Origin: Methylomarinum sp. Ch1-1
Lineage (GTDB): Bacteria > Pseudomonadota > Gammaproteobacteria > Methylococcales > Methylomonadaceae
Assembly: GCF_030717995.2 (NCBI RefSeq)
Contig: NZ_CP157743.1
Coordinates: 3,684,501-3,748,500, forward strand
DNA: 64,000 nucleotides
Direction: 5' to 3'
Positions 28,063-36,911 of the stretch are shown piece by piece. Within the stretch, counting starts at the first letter, position 1. Each line of letters starts with the position of its first letter. A model generated the notes under the pieces. The model saw only the letters and a list, made by a program, of their open reading frames with translations. It did no database searches and was not told the DNA's origin. Both the position numbers and the translations under genes were made by a program.

Positions 28063-28284
28063 ATGACCACCGAGAACAATCAACTGGCCGAAAAAGTCGT
28101 GACGGCCTTCAAAAGTGTCCTAACCGACGAAGCGCTGTCACATATTTCGGAACAAGAATTCCATCAGCTGAACCTGATCGTTCGAGAAGCCTTGTCTCAG
28201 CACTTAGGACAAGCCGCCACTCTGGTCGAAGGCACCGCCAGGCAGCTTAGAGACATGACCGACCATCAAGATATTGGCTTGTAA
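28063..28284 (+). CDS. Small conserved hypothetical protein (73 aa)
   Basis: A 73-residue soluble helical protein with no Cys and no membrane segment. A very strong Shine-Dalgarno (AAGGAGGAAC) lies four bases before ATG at 28063, and codon use is like the neighbours, so it is likely real. The pattern EQEFHQLNLIVREALSQHLG and LVEGTARQLRDM is not assigned to a family here. It is divergent from the lipoprotein gene at 27968. Confidence 0.6.
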   Translation: MTTENNQLAEKVVTAFKSVLTDEALSHISEQEFHQLNLIVREALSQHLGQAATLVEGTARQLRDMTDHQDIGL

Positions 28285-28309
28285 GCCGTCGACAATCGAT
28301 GTGTCATAA

Positions 28310-30019
28310 TCATTTCGCATCGCTTGTCGTAGCGTCCATACTCTCCAGCATTTGCTTACGCATCTGGAATTTTTGTATTTTCCCGGTCACAGTCATCGGA
28401 AAGCTGTCGACGAAACGGATATAGCGGGGAATCTTGAAATGGCTCAGCTTGGCGCCGCAGAATTCCCGCATTTCCTTGGCGCTGCTTTGCTGGCCACTGC
28501 GTAGCCTTATCCACGCCGCCACTTGTTCACCATAATAACGGTCCGGCACGCCGAATACCGCCACCGCGGCTACTTTGGGATGGCTATAGAGCAAATCCTC
28601 GATTTCGCGCGGATAAATATTCTCGCCGCCGCGAATAATCATTTCCTTCAGGCGGCCGGTAATACTGACGTAACCCTCCTCATCCATCATCCCGACATCA
28701 CCCGAATGCAGCCAGCCCTGTGCATCGATGGCCTCATCCGTCGCCGCTTGATCGCGGTAGTATCCTTGCATGATATGATAGCCGCGAAAACAGATCTCAC
28801 CGTTTTCGCCCAACGGCAGCGTCTGATCGCCGGCTATGCCGACGATTTTGACCTCCTGATGCGGTAAATTGCGGCCGACGGTTTGAGTGCGCCGGTAGAG
28901 GCTGTCCTCACGGCTGGTCAAATGAGTCAATGGCGAGGCTTCGGTTTCGCCATAACCGATCAATATGTCGCGGCAATGCATGTCCTGCATAACCTGTTGC
29001 ATTAATTCCGCCGGACAAGGCGCGCCCGCCATGATCCCGGTGCGCAACGAATCGAGCCGGTAGCGATCAAAATCCTGATGCTCCAATTCGGCGATGAACA
29101 TCGTCGGCACGCCATGAAGGGCCGTGCATCGCTCCTCGTCGATCGTCTGCAATACTGCGCCGGCATCAAAATGCTCGCAGGAGATCACGGCGCAGGCGCC
29201 GACCGAGAAGCACAACAGATTGGCCAACACCATGCCGAAACAATGATAGAACGGCACCGCGATGCACAGCTTATCGGACTCGGAAAAATGCATCGCGCGG
29301 GCGGAAAACCAGGCATTGTTCAAAATATTGTGATGACTCAGCACCACCGCCTTGGGAAAACCGGTGGTTCCGGAGGTGTACTGAATGTTGATGGCGTCAT
29401 CGATATCCAATTCTGCGCTGAGACGTTCCAGCCGGGATTGGGCAATTTCTCGCCCAGCCTCTACCAGCTCCGTCCAGCGGGTGAAACCTTGGGCCGGCGC
29501 CGCAGTCCGCAAAGGATCGTGCGGGTTAAAAATCACCACTCTACGTAAATCAGGTAAGCGCTCGCAACTCAATTGTTCGGCAGACTGCCAGGATAATTCC
29601 GGCAGCAGCGCCATCAACATCTGAGTGTAATCGCTGTTTTTAAATGTCGGAATGCAAAGCAGACACTGTACCCTCGATTGTTTTAGCGCATATTCCAGTT
29701 CTTGAATGCGATAAGCGGGATTGATGTTGACTAGAATAGCGCCTATTCGCGCGCTAGCCAATTGCACCAATATCCATTGCAGATTATTGGTCGACCAGAT
29801 GCCGATGCGGTCGCCGCGCTTAAAACCGAAGGCGAGCAAGCCTCTGGCCAAGCGATCGACTTCGCCGGCCAGTTCAACGTAACTGAGACGAAGGCGCTGG
29901 GGAATGCCGACCACGGCTTCACGATCGCCATGGCGTTCGACCATGTCGGCAAAATGTTCGGGGATTGTCTTACCCAGCAGCGGCGCATCGCCGCCGCGAT
30001 GAAAATAGCTTTTCGCCAT
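28310..30019 (-). CDS. AMP-forming acyl-CoA synthetase
   Basis: About 569 residues of the AMP-binding superfamily. INIQYTSGTTGFPKAVVLSHHN (about 180) is the P-loop-like A3 motif, IGYGETEASPLT is A5, GWLHSGDVGMMDEEGYVSITGRLKEMIIRGGENIYPREIE contains A7-A8, and MTVTGKIQKFQMR carries the A10 lysine. The start at 30019 is two bases after the upstream stop and gives MAKSYFHRGGDAPLLG; an upstream extension to 30115 overlaps the oxidoreductase gene and is rejected. It activates a carboxylic acid with ATP and CoA; chain length is not predictable. It is the last gene of the 34256-28310 run. Confidence 0.9.
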   Translation of the reverse strand: MAKSYFHRGGDAPLLGKTIPEHFADMVERHGDREAVVGIPQRLRLSYVELAGEVDRLARGLLAFGFKRGDRIGIWSTNNLQWILVQLASARIGAILVNINPAYRIQELEYALKQSRVQCLLCIPTFKNSDYTQMLMALLPELSWQSAEQLSCERLPDLRRVVIFNPHDPLRTAAPAQGFTRWTELVEAGREIAQSRLERLSAELDIDDAINIQYTSGTTGFPKAVVLSHHNILNNAWFSARAMHFSESDKLCIAVPFYHCFGMVLANLLCFSVGACAVISCEHFDAGAVLQTIDEERCTALHGVPTMFIAELEHQDFDRYRLDSLRTGIMAGAPCPAELMQQVMQDMHCRDILIGYGETEASPLTHLTSREDSLYRRTQTVGRNLPHQEVKIVGIAGDQTLPLGENGEICFRGYHIMQGYYRDQAATDEAIDAQGWLHSGDVGMMDEEGYVSITGRLKEMIIRGGENIYPREIEDLLYSHPKVAAVAVFGVPDRYYGEQVAAWIRLRSGQQSSAKEMREFCGAKLSHFKIPRYIRFVDSFPMTVTGKIQKFQMRKQMLESMDATTSDAK

Positions 30020-30020
30020 A

Positions 30021-30941
30021 TCATGTCCCGTCGATATCGCGCCAATAATCGTCGATGCGCCGCTGTATCCCTTGCAGCAATGCTTCATTGCGTTGCGGCT
30101 TGAACAAATGGGCAAAACGTCCCTGTCTTTGCAGATAGTCTTCCACCGGCAACCGGTTTTTGGGTATTTTGCTATGCACGACCTGACCGTCGCTATATTC
30201 CTTGAGCGGCCAGATCCCGGTTTTCACCGCCAGTTTACCGATTTCCGAACTCTGTTCCGGATCGAAGCCCCAACCGGTCGGACAAGGGGCCAATGCAATC
30301 AGCAGCCTAGGGCCTTTAATTTTCTTGGCTTTTTCCACCTTGCGCGCCAGATCCAGCGGTTCGCTGCCGATCACGGTGGCGACATAGGCCGGTTTGTTCG
30401 CGACCCACAGCGAAAACAGATCTTTCTTGAAACCGGGATAACCGCTTGCTCCCGTGCTGGTCGCTGTTTTAGCGCCGTGCGGCGTGGCGCAGGAAAACTG
30501 CTGACCAGTGTTGCCGTAACCTTCGTTGTCGTAACAAATATAGAGGAAATCGAGATTACGGTCGATGGCGCCGGAAGTCGATGAAACGCCCATGCCGTAA
30601 GCCGAACCGTCTCCGCTGAGGACCACGGCGGTCAAATCCTCGCTAGCCGGCATACGTTTCTTGGCCTGGAGTATATCCAGCGCATCGCGAACCCCCTGAG
30701 CGCCGGCCGGCGCCGAGCCCATCGCAGTATATAACCAGGAGCCGCTAAACGGCGTGAACGGATACACCGACAGCAGCGTCATGCAGCCGGCGGCATTGAT
30801 GAAAACCGTTTTGTCGCCGAATACGTCGTAGATTTGATGCAGCGCCTGCAAGCCTCCGCAACCGGCGCAGGTAGCCGTGCCGGCGCCTAGCAAATGGGTA
30901 GACGGCAGATCTTTCATGCGTCGATAAATCGTCTCGCTCAT
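30021..30941 (-). CDS. 2-oxoacid:ferredoxin oxidoreductase, beta (TPP-binding) subunit
   Basis: A 306-residue PorB-like subunit. Near the N-terminus AGTATCAGCGGLQALHQI holds Cys residues expected for an Fe-S ligand set. The thiamine-diphosphate site is VVLSGDGSAYGMGVSS (GDG) followed by LDFLYICYDNEGYGNTGQQ. HGAKTATSTG and LIALAPCPTGWGFDP follow. It catalyses CoA-dependent oxidative decarboxylation of a 2-oxoacid with ferredoxin, together with the alpha and gamma/delta subunits upstream. Start overlaps the alpha-subunit stop in ATGA fashion. Confidence 0.9.
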   Translation of the reverse strand: MSETIYRRMKDLPSTHLLGAGTATCAGCGGLQALHQIYDVFGDKTVFINAAGCMTLLSVYPFTPFSGSWLYTAMGSAPAGAQGVRDALDILQAKKRMPASEDLTAVVLSGDGSAYGMGVSSTSGAIDRNLDFLYICYDNEGYGNTGQQFSCATPHGAKTATSTGASGYPGFKKDLFSLWVANKPAYVATVIGSEPLDLARKVEKAKKIKGPRLLIALAPCPTGWGFDPEQSSEIGKLAVKTGIWPLKEYSDGQVVHSKIPKNRLPVEDYLQRQGRFAHLFKPQRNEALLQGIQRRIDDYWRDIDGT

Positions 30942-32185
30942 GGCTGCTCCTTCTGTTCGTGGCGCTCATAAACGGCGATGCTCTGCAGTTTTTTGAATTC
31001 CGTCCATTCCTCTTGCGTGTACAAGAGCCTGGGTTGCGGCGTTTGCCCGCTTTTGCCCGCTATCTGCAGAACCTCGGCGATACGAAAAAATTCTTCCTGA
31101 GAGATATCGCGGCCCCCCAATCCGCCGATGAAACTGGCCACTACCGGTGGCGCATCGCTTTGCCCGTAAAGCACCGACGTTAATTCGGCGTGCAATACGC
31201 CGCCTTTGCCCATCGACAGGTTTTGATCGATGACCGCTAAGGCCTTTTTACCGGCGCAAGCGTCTATCAGTTGCTGGGCCGGAAACGGTCTGAGCAGGCG
31301 CGGACGCAGCAGACCTATTTTCACCCCCGCCTCGCGCAAACTCAGAACCGCCTGTTTGGCCTTGGTGGCGAAACACCCCATCATCACGTAAAGGTAGTCG
31401 GCATCCTCAGCCTGAAAGCTTTCGATAATGCCGTGATAACGCCCGAACCGTTGTTCGAATTCCTCGGCGACTTCGGCATAAACCGACAAGGCCTGCTGCA
31501 TGGCCAGATGACATTCATAACGAAAATAGGAATACGGCGACCCGCCCAGAACCGCCACCGCCTGACTCTCCGGCATGCTGGCCCGGAAACGAATATTGGC
31601 GCCGTCATATGGACCGACAAAGGCTTTCGCCTGATCTTGGTCGGGGATTTGCACCGGTTCCCGGGTAAACGACAGATAAAATCCGTCCTGGTTAACGATG
31701 ACCGGCAGCCTGACTTCAGCATGTTCGGCGAGACGATAGGCCATCAACACACTATCCAACACTTCCTGGCAGGTGCTGCAATGCAATTGCAGAAAGCCGC
31801 TGTCCCGCGCCGCCAGCACATCGTTATGATCGGGCTCCAAGGTAATCGGCGCGCTCAAGCCTCGGGACACATTGACCAGCACAAAGGGCGCCCGCCAACC
31901 GGCGACCGTATAAATCATTTCCATCGCATGCAACAGCCCCTGGCTGGAGGTCGCGGTGAACACCCTGACCCCGGTCGCCGCCGCGGCCCCGGCCGCGGTG
32001 ATCATCGAATGTTCCGATTCCAACACCGTCATCCGCCCTTGCATGGCCCCGCTGTCGAACCACGATGACAGCGTTTCGATGATTTCCGTCTGCGGGGTAA
32101 TCGGAAACGCCGGGACATAATCGATATCGGCCAGACGGGCGCCCCAGGCCGCGGCGGCGTTGCCGGTCATCAGCTGCCGATTCAT
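30938..32185 (-). CDS. 2-oxoacid:ferredoxin oxidoreductase, alpha subunit
   Basis: About 415 residues. TGNAAAAWGARLADIDYVPAFPITPQTEIIE is the typical N-terminus of PorA-like subunits, and MTVLESEHSMITAAGAAAATGVRVFTATSSQGLLHAMEMIY is the pyrimidine-binding block. The start at 32185 overlaps the upstream stop (ATGA); an extension to 32275 would lie inside the gamma/delta gene and is rejected. The subunit set (gamma-delta fusion, alpha, beta) matches the pyruvate/2-ketoisovalerate family. The substrate is not certain from sequence. Confidence 0.9.
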   Translation of the reverse strand: MNRQLMTGNAAAAWGARLADIDYVPAFPITPQTEIIETLSSWFDSGAMQGRMTVLESEHSMITAAGAAAATGVRVFTATSSQGLLHAMEMIYTVAGWRAPFVLVNVSRGLSAPITLEPDHNDVLAARDSGFLQLHCSTCQEVLDSVLMAYRLAEHAEVRLPVIVNQDGFYLSFTREPVQIPDQDQAKAFVGPYDGANIRFRASMPESQAVAVLGGSPYSYFRYECHLAMQQALSVYAEVAEEFEQRFGRYHGIIESFQAEDADYLYVMMGCFATKAKQAVLSLREAGVKIGLLRPRLLRPFPAQQLIDACAGKKALAVIDQNLSMGKGGVLHAELTSVLYGQSDAPPVVASFIGGLGGRDISQEEFFRIAEVLQIAGKSGQTPQPRLLYTQEEWTEFKKLQSIAVYERHEQKEQP

Positions 32186-33093
32186 GTTTTTTCCTCCTGT
32201 TGAGCCTGCGCTTCGGGGATGCTTTCGATCGCATGCGCCGGACATTGGGCGACACAAATCATGCAACCCTTGCAATGTTCATAATCGATCACCGGTCGGT
32301 TTTGTGCATCGATATTGATCGCACTGTCGGGACAACTGCTGCTGCAGATCCACCAGCACTGATTACAACGCTGCTCATCGATGACTGGCCTGCGCGTGCG
32401 CCATAGGCCGGTTCTGACCTTGACGCTGGTTTGCGCCGCATGTATCACCGGCGCCGAGCGGTCGGCCGTTTCCAACGGTAATTCGATCCAATCCGGCCTG
32501 GCATAATCGGACGCCGAACTCTCCGGCAATTGCTTGACGATACCGCGGTCCTGTTTGACGACCTCGAAAGCCCGCACCGCGGCGTCGACATTGATCTCGA
32601 TCAACTTGTCGTCATACCCGGTCAAGGCCTGTTTTACCGCTTCGATCAACTGCTCGACCTCGATCTTCCCACAGAGGCTGGCGGCCGCGCCGGCGCAGGC
32701 GGCGCTAACCAGCGGCAGCTTGGAGGTTAACGGCGTTAGCACCTTGACTGGACTGCTTATATTTAAGCGCTGCCGCCAGGTTTCGGAGCCTTCCCGGCTG
32801 ACTATCAACAACACCGTTTCCGCCGTGAATCCGCTCATTACACCGGCGGCGGCCACCGGCACCAGGCTGTCGTCGGCCACGACCACCAAGCCCGGCTTGC
32901 GAATGATGCCGCGAGCATAGATGTCCTGCTTGTCGGCGCGGACATAGGCGGTCATCGGCGCGCCCCGCCGTTCGGCGCCATAGCGCGGCGCATCCTGAAC
33001 CTCGAAACCGGCCATAAAAAAGGCGTTGCCTAACATGTGACTGGCCGTTTTCATGCCCTGCCCACCGCGTCCATGAAATCGTATCGTAAACAT
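32182..33093 (-). CDS. 2-oxoacid:ferredoxin oxidoreductase, fused gamma and ferredoxin-like delta subunit
   Basis: About 303 residues in two parts. Residues 1-180 are a gamma subunit (IRFHGRGGQGMKTASHML, APRYGAERRGAPMTAYVR). A linker leads to a C-terminal domain with two 4Fe-4S clusters: CNQCWWICSSSCPDSA and CKGCMICVAQCPAHAI. Gamma and delta are separate genes in many archaeal enzymes, so this is a fusion. It would carry electrons from the TPP centre to ferredoxin. First of the three coupled oxidoreductase genes, and 29 bases after the dehydrogenase gene. Confidence 0.9.
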   Translation of the reverse strand: MFTIRFHGRGGQGMKTASHMLGNAFFMAGFEVQDAPRYGAERRGAPMTAYVRADKQDIYARGIIRKPGLVVVADDSLVPVAAAGVMSGFTAETVLLIVSREGSETWRQRLNISSPVKVLTPLTSKLPLVSAACAGAAASLCGKIEVEQLIEAVKQALTGYDDKLIEINVDAAVRAFEVVKQDRGIVKQLPESSASDYARPDWIELPLETADRSAPVIHAAQTSVKVRTGLWRTRRPVIDEQRCNQCWWICSSSCPDSAINIDAQNRPVIDYEHCKGCMICVAQCPAHAIESIPEAQAQQEEKT

Positions 33094-33122
33094 CGCAGCT
33101 CACCGCCTCGGCCTTAGCCTCG

Positions 33123-34256
33123 CTATAGGAAATGCGGCGCCGAGGAAAACAACGACCAACGCCGCATCGACATCGCTTTCTTGATCCTGGCCCTCGACAT
33201 CTTCATCGCCGCTACCCGGGGCGGAACGCGTTCGTTGAAGCTGATATCGAGCACCCTTCGGGTATTGTTACTGACTTTTTCGGCGATAGCGGCCATCGCC
33301 GTCTCTTTAGTCGAGCCCCGATATTCCATCGCCGCACAGATCACTCCGCCGGCGTTGGCGATAAAGTCCGGCACATAGAGGATGTCATGCTCATACAGAT
33401 ATTTTTCCGCGCCTTCGGTCACCGGGATATTGGCGCCCTGAACAACGAGTTTGGCATTCAGGCGTTGCACATTGCTTTCGTTGATGACATCGGGACGCGC
33501 CGCCGGAATCCAGATATCACAATCTATATCGATGATCGCATCGCGTTCCAGACTCTTGCCGCCTTCGAAGTCGGCCACGCTTTGCCCTTGACGTTTCAAT
33601 TCGAACAAGGCCTCCAAGTCCAAGCCCTGTGGATTATGGACCGTACCACGGCTATCATTGACGGCGATGATGCTGGCGCCTTTCTCCTGCAAGAAACGGG
33701 CGCTATGCTTACCTACCGAACCGAAGCCCTGAATGACCACACGCGCGCCGTTTAAATCGAGCCCCAGGTAACTCATCGCCAGTTCGGTTGCATGCATCAC
33801 GCCCCAGCCGGTCGCCCCGATTTCATCGAGTGGTATCCCGCCCATTTCTGTGGGCAAACCAACCGATCGACCGATCTCGTCCCTCACCCAAGCCATGCAT
33901 TCTTCATTACTCCCCATATCCGGCCCGAAAATATAGCTTTCTTCATTACGCAACGAATCGGCGGCGGCGCGTATGATCAACTGCTTTTGCTGCATCGGCA
34001 TTTTCGGGTCGCCGTAAATGACCATTTTGCCGCCGCCATGCGGCAAGTCAGCCGCGGCATTTTTCAGCGTCATCGCCCTGGCCAGACGGAAACACTCATT
34101 GACGCTGACATCCGGGGCAATACGCAAACCGCCGATCGAAGGACCACTGGCAACATTATCGATCACCAGAATGCCTCTCAAACCGACACTCGGCTCGTAG
34201 ACGTGAATTATTTTTGCCGGTCCCAAATCATCGGCAAAACCAAACAAGTTATCCAT
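33123..34256 (-). CDS. Glu/Leu/Phe/Val-family amino acid dehydrogenase
   Basis: About 377 residues. LPHGGGKMVIYGDPK holds the catalytic Lys, FGPDMGSNEECMAWV the Asp-containing block, and VVIQGFGSVGKHSARFL the NAD(P)-binding Rossmann turn. INESNVQRLNAKLVVQGANIPVT and DFIANAGGVI are conserved C-terminal elements. The length and motifs are closer to leucine/valine/phenylalanine dehydrogenases than to hexameric GDH, which is usually longer. The ATG at 34256 follows GAGG with seven bases of spacing; the in-frame extension to 34319 is rejected. It heads the operon and could feed a 2-oxoacid to the ferredoxin oxidoreductase. Confidence 0.9.
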   Translation of the reverse strand: MDNLFGFADDLGPAKIIHVYEPSVGLRGILVIDNVASGPSIGGLRIAPDVSVNECFRLARAMTLKNAAADLPHGGGKMVIYGDPKMPMQQKQLIIRAAADSLRNEESYIFGPDMGSNEECMAWVRDEIGRSVGLPTEMGGIPLDEIGATGWGVMHATELAMSYLGLDLNGARVVIQGFGSVGKHSARFLQEKGASIIAVNDSRGTVHNPQGLDLEALFELKRQGQSVADFEGGKSLERDAIIDIDCDIWIPAARPDVINESNVQRLNAKLVVQGANIPVTEGAEKYLYEHDILYVPDFIANAGGVICAAMEYRGSTKETAMAAIAEKVSNNTRRVLDISFNERVPPRVAAMKMSRARIKKAMSMRRWSLFSSAPHFL

Positions 34257-34464
34257 TAATGTCCTCGTTCTTTTTCCGCTTTTTATTTCGAGTGTACTCT
34301 GGATGCCTCGATCCAGCAATCACCGTTCGGCAATTCTGATAATGGAGATGCGCACAGAATTTCAGCCATGACATTAGGCCATCAAAAAGTGCCCACGCAC
34401 CATCGACATCGGCGAGCCTATGGTGCTTTGCATTTGAAAAATGCCATTATCGCTAAACTTATTG

Positions 34465-35873
34465 CAGCAATTCCCAATTTAAAACCCTGGTAAAATAGTG
34501 GCAATTTTAAACCTGTAAATCACCCCCCATAATCCCATAGGTCAATTCAAATGGACTTGGAAATAATTAACCAGATTCGCACTACCTTCGAAAACCTGCC
34601 TGACCACCGCAAACCCGGCAACAATCGGAAATATGCGGTGGAAGATGCCGCCCTGAGCGCCTTCTCGGTCTTCTTTACGCAAAGCCCGTCTTTTCTGGAC
34701 TATCAGCAGCGAATGCAAAAGCTTCACAATCGAAATAATGCGCAATCAATTTTTGGTGTCCATCAAATTCCTTCGACCAGCCAAATCGGCAACCTGCTGG
34801 ATCCGATTGCACCGGAAACACTCTATCCGGTGTTGGCCGAGGTGGGTGACCAGCTTTACACGCAGGGTTGTCTGAAGCCGTTCATGAGTGTTGGCGGCAC
34901 CTTGTTGGTGGCGATGGACGGCACCGATTCCTTCAGCTCGGAAAGATTTCCTGTCCGTGCTGTACTCAACAAACGCTGAAAAACGGCCAAACCTTATACC
35001 GTCACACCGTCGTGACACCGGTGATTGTCGCCCCCGGGCAAAGCCGCGTGGTGCCTTTGCCGCCGGAATTTGTTCGCGTCCAAGACGGCGTCGACAAACA
35101 AGACTGCGAATTGGCGGCGGCCAAGCGCTGGCTCACCACGTGGGGTGCTCATTACGCTCCTCGAGGCATCACCGTGCTGGGCGATGATTTGTATTGTCAC
35201 CAGCCGTTTTGTGAGGCCGTGCGTGCGCAGCACCTGGATTTTCTGTTCGTCTGCAAGCCTGATTCCCATGCGTTATTGTACGAATGGCTCGACGATTTTA
35301 CCCGGACCGGCGAGGTCCAAACGCTCGAAAAAAGCCGTTGGAACGGCAAACAACGCCTGACCGAACGCTACCGTTACCTCAATCAAGTCCCGCTCCGCAA
35401 CAGCGACGATGCGTTAATGGTCAATTGGTGCGAAGTGACGATCCTCAATGCCAAACAAGAAGTGGTCTACCGTAATGCCTGGGCGACATCACACACCCTC
35501 GACGAACACAATGTGATCGACATGGTCGCTGCAGGCCGCGCGCGCTGGAAAATAGAGAACGAAAACAACAATGTTCTCAAGAATCACGGCTATCATTTCG
35601 AGCATAACTTTGCCCACGGCAAGCAGCATTTGTCCAACTTCTTGGCGACCCTTAACTTATTGGCTTTCCTCGCTCATACCGCGCTTGAATGGTTGGACGA
35701 GGCTTACCGGGCCGTCCGCCATGCGGCGCCCTCCAGGCGCACTTTCTTCGAACAATTCCGAACCTTGCTTCAGTTCATGCCTTTTGATAATTGGCAGCAT
35801 CTGATGCGGTTCATGCTATATGGTGAAAATCTAATACCCAGGAAAACGTAAGGTTTTAAATTGGGAATTGCTG
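34465..35873 (+). mobile_element. Insertion sequence, 1409 bp, with 22-bp perfect terminal inverted repeats
   Basis: The left end begins CAGCAATTCCCA (34465) and the right end finishes TGGGAATTGCTG (35873); the full 22-base ends are exact reverse complements. The 10-base direct duplication AAACTTATTG flanks it at 34455-34464 and 35874-35883, so the insertion boundaries are certain. It separates the dehydrogenase operon from the EamA transporter. The single transposase frame inside is broken by a frameshift. Duplication length and protein motifs suggest an IS4-superfamily DDE element, by inference. Confidence 0.92.
34551..35851 (+). pseudogene. Frameshifted DDE transposase
   Basis: The first frame (34551-34979) gives INQIRTTFENLPDHRKPGNN and LLVAMDGTDSFSSE, where the DGTD Asp is a likely catalytic residue. 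The second frame, continuing to 35851, gives KISCPCCTQQTLKNGQTLYRH, ITVLGDDLYCHQPF (second Asp) and ARWKIENENNNVLKNHGYHFEH (Glu of the DDE set). Restoring one A near 34947 (GAAAG to GAAAAG) joins FSSE to KISCPCC, so a single-base deletion is the simplest explanation. A programmed shift is less likely because no long slippery run is present. Confidence 0.88.
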
Positions 35874-35930
35874 AAACTTATTGACGGCGGTTTCGTCTAT
35901 AATGATCGGTTTGGTTTTGGTTTAAGCACC

Positions 35931-36842
35931 TTGAACACGTTACGTCTCTTCGCCGCCTATCTCGGCGTCATTCTGCTCTGGGCGACAACGCCGCTAGCAA
36001 TCAAATGGAGCGCCGAAGGCGCGGGGTTTATTTTTGGCGCCGCTTTACGCATGTCCATCGGCACGCTTTGTGTGTTTTTGATCTTAGCCGGTTCGAGAAA
36101 AGGTTTGCCGTTGCATAAGCGCGCCATAAAAACCTACCTGGCCGTCGCGCTACAGATTTATGGCGCGATGATGGCGGTTTACTGGTCCGCACGCTTCATT
36201 CCTTCCGGTTGGGTTTCGGTGATCTTTGGCCTGGCGCCGTTTATGACGGCGATGCTGTCCGCCATTTTCCTGCAAGAAAAAAGCCTGAGTCCGACAAAGA
36301 TTCTTTCCTACTTCCTAGGGATCGGCGGGCTTGCAATGATGTTCAGCTCGGCAATAGAACTCAATGAAAAAGCCATTCAAGGCATGGTGGGGGTGTTGCT
36401 CGGCGCCTTTTTGCATTCACTAAGCGCGGTCTGTATCAAACGCATAGACGGCAAACTACCGGCGATGACTCAGGTTGCCGGTGGCCTGCTGATTGCAATG
36501 CCGCTTTATTTGTGCAGCTGGTTTTATCTTGACCAGGCGCAATGGCCTGCGGTGCTGCCGATGCGCAGTTTGCTAGCCATCGTTTACCTGGGCATCGTCG
36601 CCACTACGCTGGGCTTCGCATTGTATTACTATGTGCTGACCCATTTATCGGCCACTAATGTCGCGATGATTACCATCATTTCACCGGTTCTCGCGTTGAT
36701 GCTGGGTCATTTCGTCAATGGCGAAACACTGACAATCAAAGTAGCGGTCGGCACATCGATGATACTGGCCGCCCTCATCGCACATCAATTCATCGAACGC
36801 AGGCAAAAAATCAGACTCAGGCATCAACAAGAAGGCGCATGA
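35931..36842 (+). CDS. EamA/DMT-superfamily transporter
   Basis: About 303 residues with ten hydrophobic segments in two EamA repeats, for example LRLFAAYLGVILLWATTPLAIKW, GWVSVIFGLAPFMTAMLSAIFL and LAIVYLGIVATTLGFALYYY, VAMITIISPVLALMLGHF. It is an inner-membrane exporter-type permease for an unknown metabolite. The frame is open upstream into the IS end (35868), but TTG at 35931 is the likely start by family length. A TATAAT box at 35898-35903 lies in front. The IS insertion 58 bases upstream may have changed its expression. Confidence 0.85.
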   Translation: MNTLRLFAAYLGVILLWATTPLAIKWSAEGAGFIFGAALRMSIGTLCVFLILAGSRKGLPLHKRAIKTYLAVALQIYGAMMAVYWSARFIPSGWVSVIFGLAPFMTAMLSAIFLQEKSLSPTKILSYFLGIGGLAMMFSSAIELNEKAIQGMVGVLLGAFLHSLSAVCIKRIDGKLPAMTQVAGGLLIAMPLYLCSWFYLDQAQWPAVLPMRSLLAIVYLGIVATTLGFALYYYVLTHLSATNVAMITIISPVLALMLGHFVNGETLTIKVAVGTSMILAALIAHQFIERRQKIRLRHQQEGA

Positions 36843-36911
36843 TGGCTTGCGCCTTGGATCCAGGAAGCTAATAATTCAACAGTCAATGTCGACCCGTGCC
36901 GTCCTAATGCA

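Noticed and set aside
35881-35903. TTGACG and TATAAT before the EamA gene as a sigma-70 promoter
   Set aside because: The spacing is 11 bases, too short for a standard promoter. Only the TATAAT is noted as a possible -10.
35868-35930. N-terminal extension of the EamA transporter into the IS end
   Set aside because: It begins in the IS terminal repeat and lengthens the protein beyond the family start. TTG at 35931 fits better.
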